A stretch of 6,688 nucleotides of DNA from a bacterium HR23 (GTDB lineage Bacteria > Chloroflexota > Dehalococcoidia > Lucifugimonadales > HRBIN23): assembly GCA_002923335.1 (NCBI GenBank), contig BEHZ01000094.1, forward strand, positions 1 through 6,688, read 5' to 3'. Each line of letters opens with the position of its first letter. The stretch's first letter is position 1. Positions 5,528 through 6,688 of this stretch are shown here, piece after piece. The notes under the pieces were generated by a model, which saw only the letters and a program-made list of their open reading frames with translations, had not been told where the DNA came from and did not search any database. Position numbers and translations under genes: made by a program.

Positions 5528-6286
5528 ATGCCCACAGGGTTCCTTCAAGGGAAGGTGGCTCTGGTAACAGGGGGCTCCGGGGGCATCGGACGTGCTATCG
5601 CTCTGGCCCTCGGGGGACAAGGGGCACAGGTGGCCTTCACTTACTTTCGTGGGCATGAGGAGGCCCGTCAAACCGAGGCTTTGCTCACCGAGAAGGGCGT
5701 TCCCTGCCTGCGGATGCGTGCCCACCTGGGTGACCTCCGGCAGGTGAAGGGCCTGGTGCAGGCGGTCCGGGAGCGCTTTGGACGCCTGGACATTCTGGTG
5801 AACAACGCTGCGACGGGGGTGAATCGCCCCGCCATGGAACTGGAGGAGAAGCACTGGGAGTGGACGCTGGGGGTGAACGCCCGTGCCCCCTGGCTGTTGG
5901 TGAAGGAGGCCCTGCCCCTTATGCCCCCTGGGGCGTGTGTGGTGAACATCACCAGCCTGGGTTCCCAGCGGGTGCTCCCCCACTACTTCAGCGTGGGTGT
6001 CTCCAAGGCCGCCCTGGAGGCCCTAACCCGTTACCTGGCGGTGGAGTTGGCCCCTCGCGGCATCCGGGTGAACGCCGTGGCCGGGGGCTATGTGGAGACG
6101 GATGCCCTGCAGCACTTCCCCAACCGAGACGAGATGCGCCGATGGGCCGTGGAGCGCACCCCCGCCGGTCGTCTCCTCACCCCCGAGGACATGGCCGGGG
6201 TGGTGCTCTTCCTGTGCTCCCCCTGGGCGGAGATGGTGCGGGGGCAGGTCATCGTGGTGGACGGGGGTTACTCCCTGCTGGGCTAG
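5528..6286 (+). CDS. fabL: Enoyl-[acyl-carrier-protein] reductase, FabL type (SDR superfamily)
   Basis: A 252-residue short-chain dehydrogenase/reductase expected to reduce trans-2-enoyl-ACP in the last step of each fatty-acid elongation cycle, in the cytoplasm. The Rossmann glycine motif TGGSGGIG is at 14-21 and NNAATG at 92-97. S143, Y153 and K160 form the catalytic set. Y153 and K160 are separated by six residues, the spacing of enoyl reductases, and no Tyr sits at the Y-x3-K position of FabG-type ketoreductases. Segments such as MELEEKHWEW (103-112), VGVSKAALEALTRYLAVEL (156-174), TDALQHFPNR (191-200) and RGQVIVVDGG (238-247) closely resemble my recollection of Bacillus subtilis FabL. R41 after the second strand fits NADPH use. 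The Arg I recall in the B. subtilis glycine loop is Gly here, so cofactor preference is open. The Shine-Dalgarno AGGAGGGGG overlaps the stop codon of the protease gene, suggesting coupled translation. Confidence 0.85.
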   Translation: MPTGFLQGKVALVTGGSGGIGRAIALALGGQGAQVAFTYFRGHEEARQTEALLTEKGVPCLRMRAHLGDLRQVKGLVQAVRERFGRLDILVNNAATGVNRPAMELEEKHWEWTLGVNARAPWLLVKEALPLMPPGACVVNITSLGSQRVLPHYFSVGVSKAALEALTRYLAVELAPRGIRVNAVAGGYVETDALQHFPNRDEMRRWAVERTPAGRLLTPEDMAGVVLFLCSPWAEMVRGQVIVVDGGYSLLG

Positions 6287-6289
6287 CCC

Positions 6290-6688
6290 TTAGGCCACCA
6301 AGACACCGGCGAAGACGGGGTCCTCCCGCAGGAGGGCGTGGAGGCGGTCCAGGGCCTGAGGGGGGCCGGCGGATAGGACCACCTCCAGCCCCTGGAGGGT
6401 GGTGAGACGGCGCAGGTGGCTGTGGCACACCAGCAGGGCCGACGCTGGCGGGAAGGTGAAACGGCGCAGGGAGACCTGCACCGCCCGTCCCTCTACTCCA
6501 ATGGGGCCGCCAGCAGGCGGGGGCAGGATGTGGAGGGTTTCCCCTTCCTTCAGGCACACCATCCCCGGGCCGGCCCAGGCAAGGGTTACCTCCTCCCCCC
6601 GCACCGCTCCCAGGGTTATGCCCAGGCCCACCGGCTCCCTCCCACCACCCTTCGCCTGCGCTTGGGCCATCTGGGTATGGCAGGCGAC
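6290..6688 (-). CDS. Hypothetical protein, 3' part only; possible degenerate PP2C-like domain
   Basis: The minus-strand frame is open from the right edge to a TAA stop, giving 132 residues. The only ATG (6668-6670) has no Shine-Dalgarno upstream and the frame continues without a stop to the edge, so I treat the gene as truncated by the window. The visible part has a beta-rich pattern: VGLGITLGAV, then EEVTLAWAGPGMVCLKEGETLHIL, a Gly/Pro turn, RRFTFPPASALLVCHSHL, and a helix-rich end. This order recalls the C-terminal half of PP2C/SpoIIE-type phosphatases, where a GDSR-like turn precedes a loop and a strand ending near 'D.lllcSDGL'. Here the expected acidic metal ligands are absent (AGPG, HSHL), so any such domain would probably be catalytically dead. 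The match is from memory and weak. The gene is convergent with the FabL gene, with 3 bases between stop codons. Confidence 0.6.
   Translation of the reverse strand, partial: VACHTQMAQAQAKGGGREPVGLGITLGAVRGEEVTLAWAGPGMVCLKEGETLHILPPPAGGPIGVEGRAVQVSLRRFTFPPASALLVCHSHLRRLTTLQGLEVVLSAGPPQALDRLHALLREDPVFAGVLVA

Noticed and set aside
5198..5983. Minus-strand open frame (261 codons) opposite the protease and FabL genes
   Set aside because: It spans two well-supported plus-strand genes and gives a His/Gln/Pro-rich product without motifs; antisense shadow.
5528..6286. FabG-type 3-oxoacyl-ACP reductase instead of FabL
   Set aside because: There is no Tyr at the Y-x3-K position (V156 is there). Y153 lies seven residues before K160, as in enoyl reductases, and several segments match FabL.
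104..6286. TAG reassigned to an amino acid, given how often it appears
   Set aside because: Every TAG falls at the expected C-terminus of its family or at a gene junction with a new ribosome-binding site. None interrupts a conserved domain.
6280..6289. Perfect palindrome GGGCTAGCCC at the FabL stop as a bidirectional terminator
   Set aside because: It can form at most a 3-bp stem with a 4-base loop, and no T-tract follows. The symmetry comes largely from a stop codon in G/C context.
6322..6335. CCTCC/GGAGG hairpin downstream of the FabL gene as its terminator
   Set aside because: It is only a 5-bp stem without a T-tract and lies in the coding sequence of the convergent gene.
6290..6670. A complete 126-residue gene starting at the ATG at 6668-6670
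   Set aside because: No Shine-Dalgarno precedes this ATG and the frame stays open to the window edge, so an internal Met of a longer protein is more likely.

Overview
The window is GC-rich, gene-dense bacterial DNA with compact tail-to-tail junctions and G-rich Shine-Dalgarno sites. The lipoprotein signal followed by a long Pro/Thr-repeat linker in the solute-binding protein is a style common in Chloroflexota, so that phylum (perhaps a Dehalococcoidia/SAR202-like or thermophilic lineage) is my best guess. This is an inference from style, not from a marker gene.

Layout. Bases 2-106 hold the C-terminal end of an unidentified plus-strand gene. Bases 124-3872 hold a minus-strand operon read from right to left: a lipoprotein solute-binding protein (SBP_bac_5 family), then a DppB/OppB-type permease, then a DppC/OppC-type permease. 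No ATPase gene follows, because the next gene is convergent and only 17 bases away. Bases 3873-4027 are a divergent control region. It carries a near-consensus promoter for the transporter operon (TTGACA, 18-base spacer, TAGGAT), a perfect 13-base palindrome overlapping its -10 box, and a second inverted repeat nearer the opposite gene. Bases 4028-6286 hold a plus-strand cluster: an ALG5-like family 2 glycosyltransferase, a site-2-protease-type M50 intramembrane metalloprotease, and an enoyl-ACP reductase of the FabL type. Bases 6290-6688 hold the 3' end of a minus-strand gene that runs off the window, possibly a degenerate PP2C-like domain.

How the genes fit together. The left operon supplies the capture protein and membrane channel of an oligopeptide/nickel-class ABC importer that must borrow ATPases encoded elsewhere. 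The right cluster has a loose envelope theme: sugar transfer probably to a polyprenyl phosphate, intramembrane proteolysis, and the last step of fatty-acid elongation. Co-transcription is suggested by strand and spacing, not proven.

I see no mobile element, CRISPR array, tRNA or rRNA, and nothing that amounts to a clearly new system. The most useful leads are the promoter/palindrome arrangement, the FabL-type catalytic spacing, the transporter without ATPase genes, and the unusual dominance of TAG stop codons.
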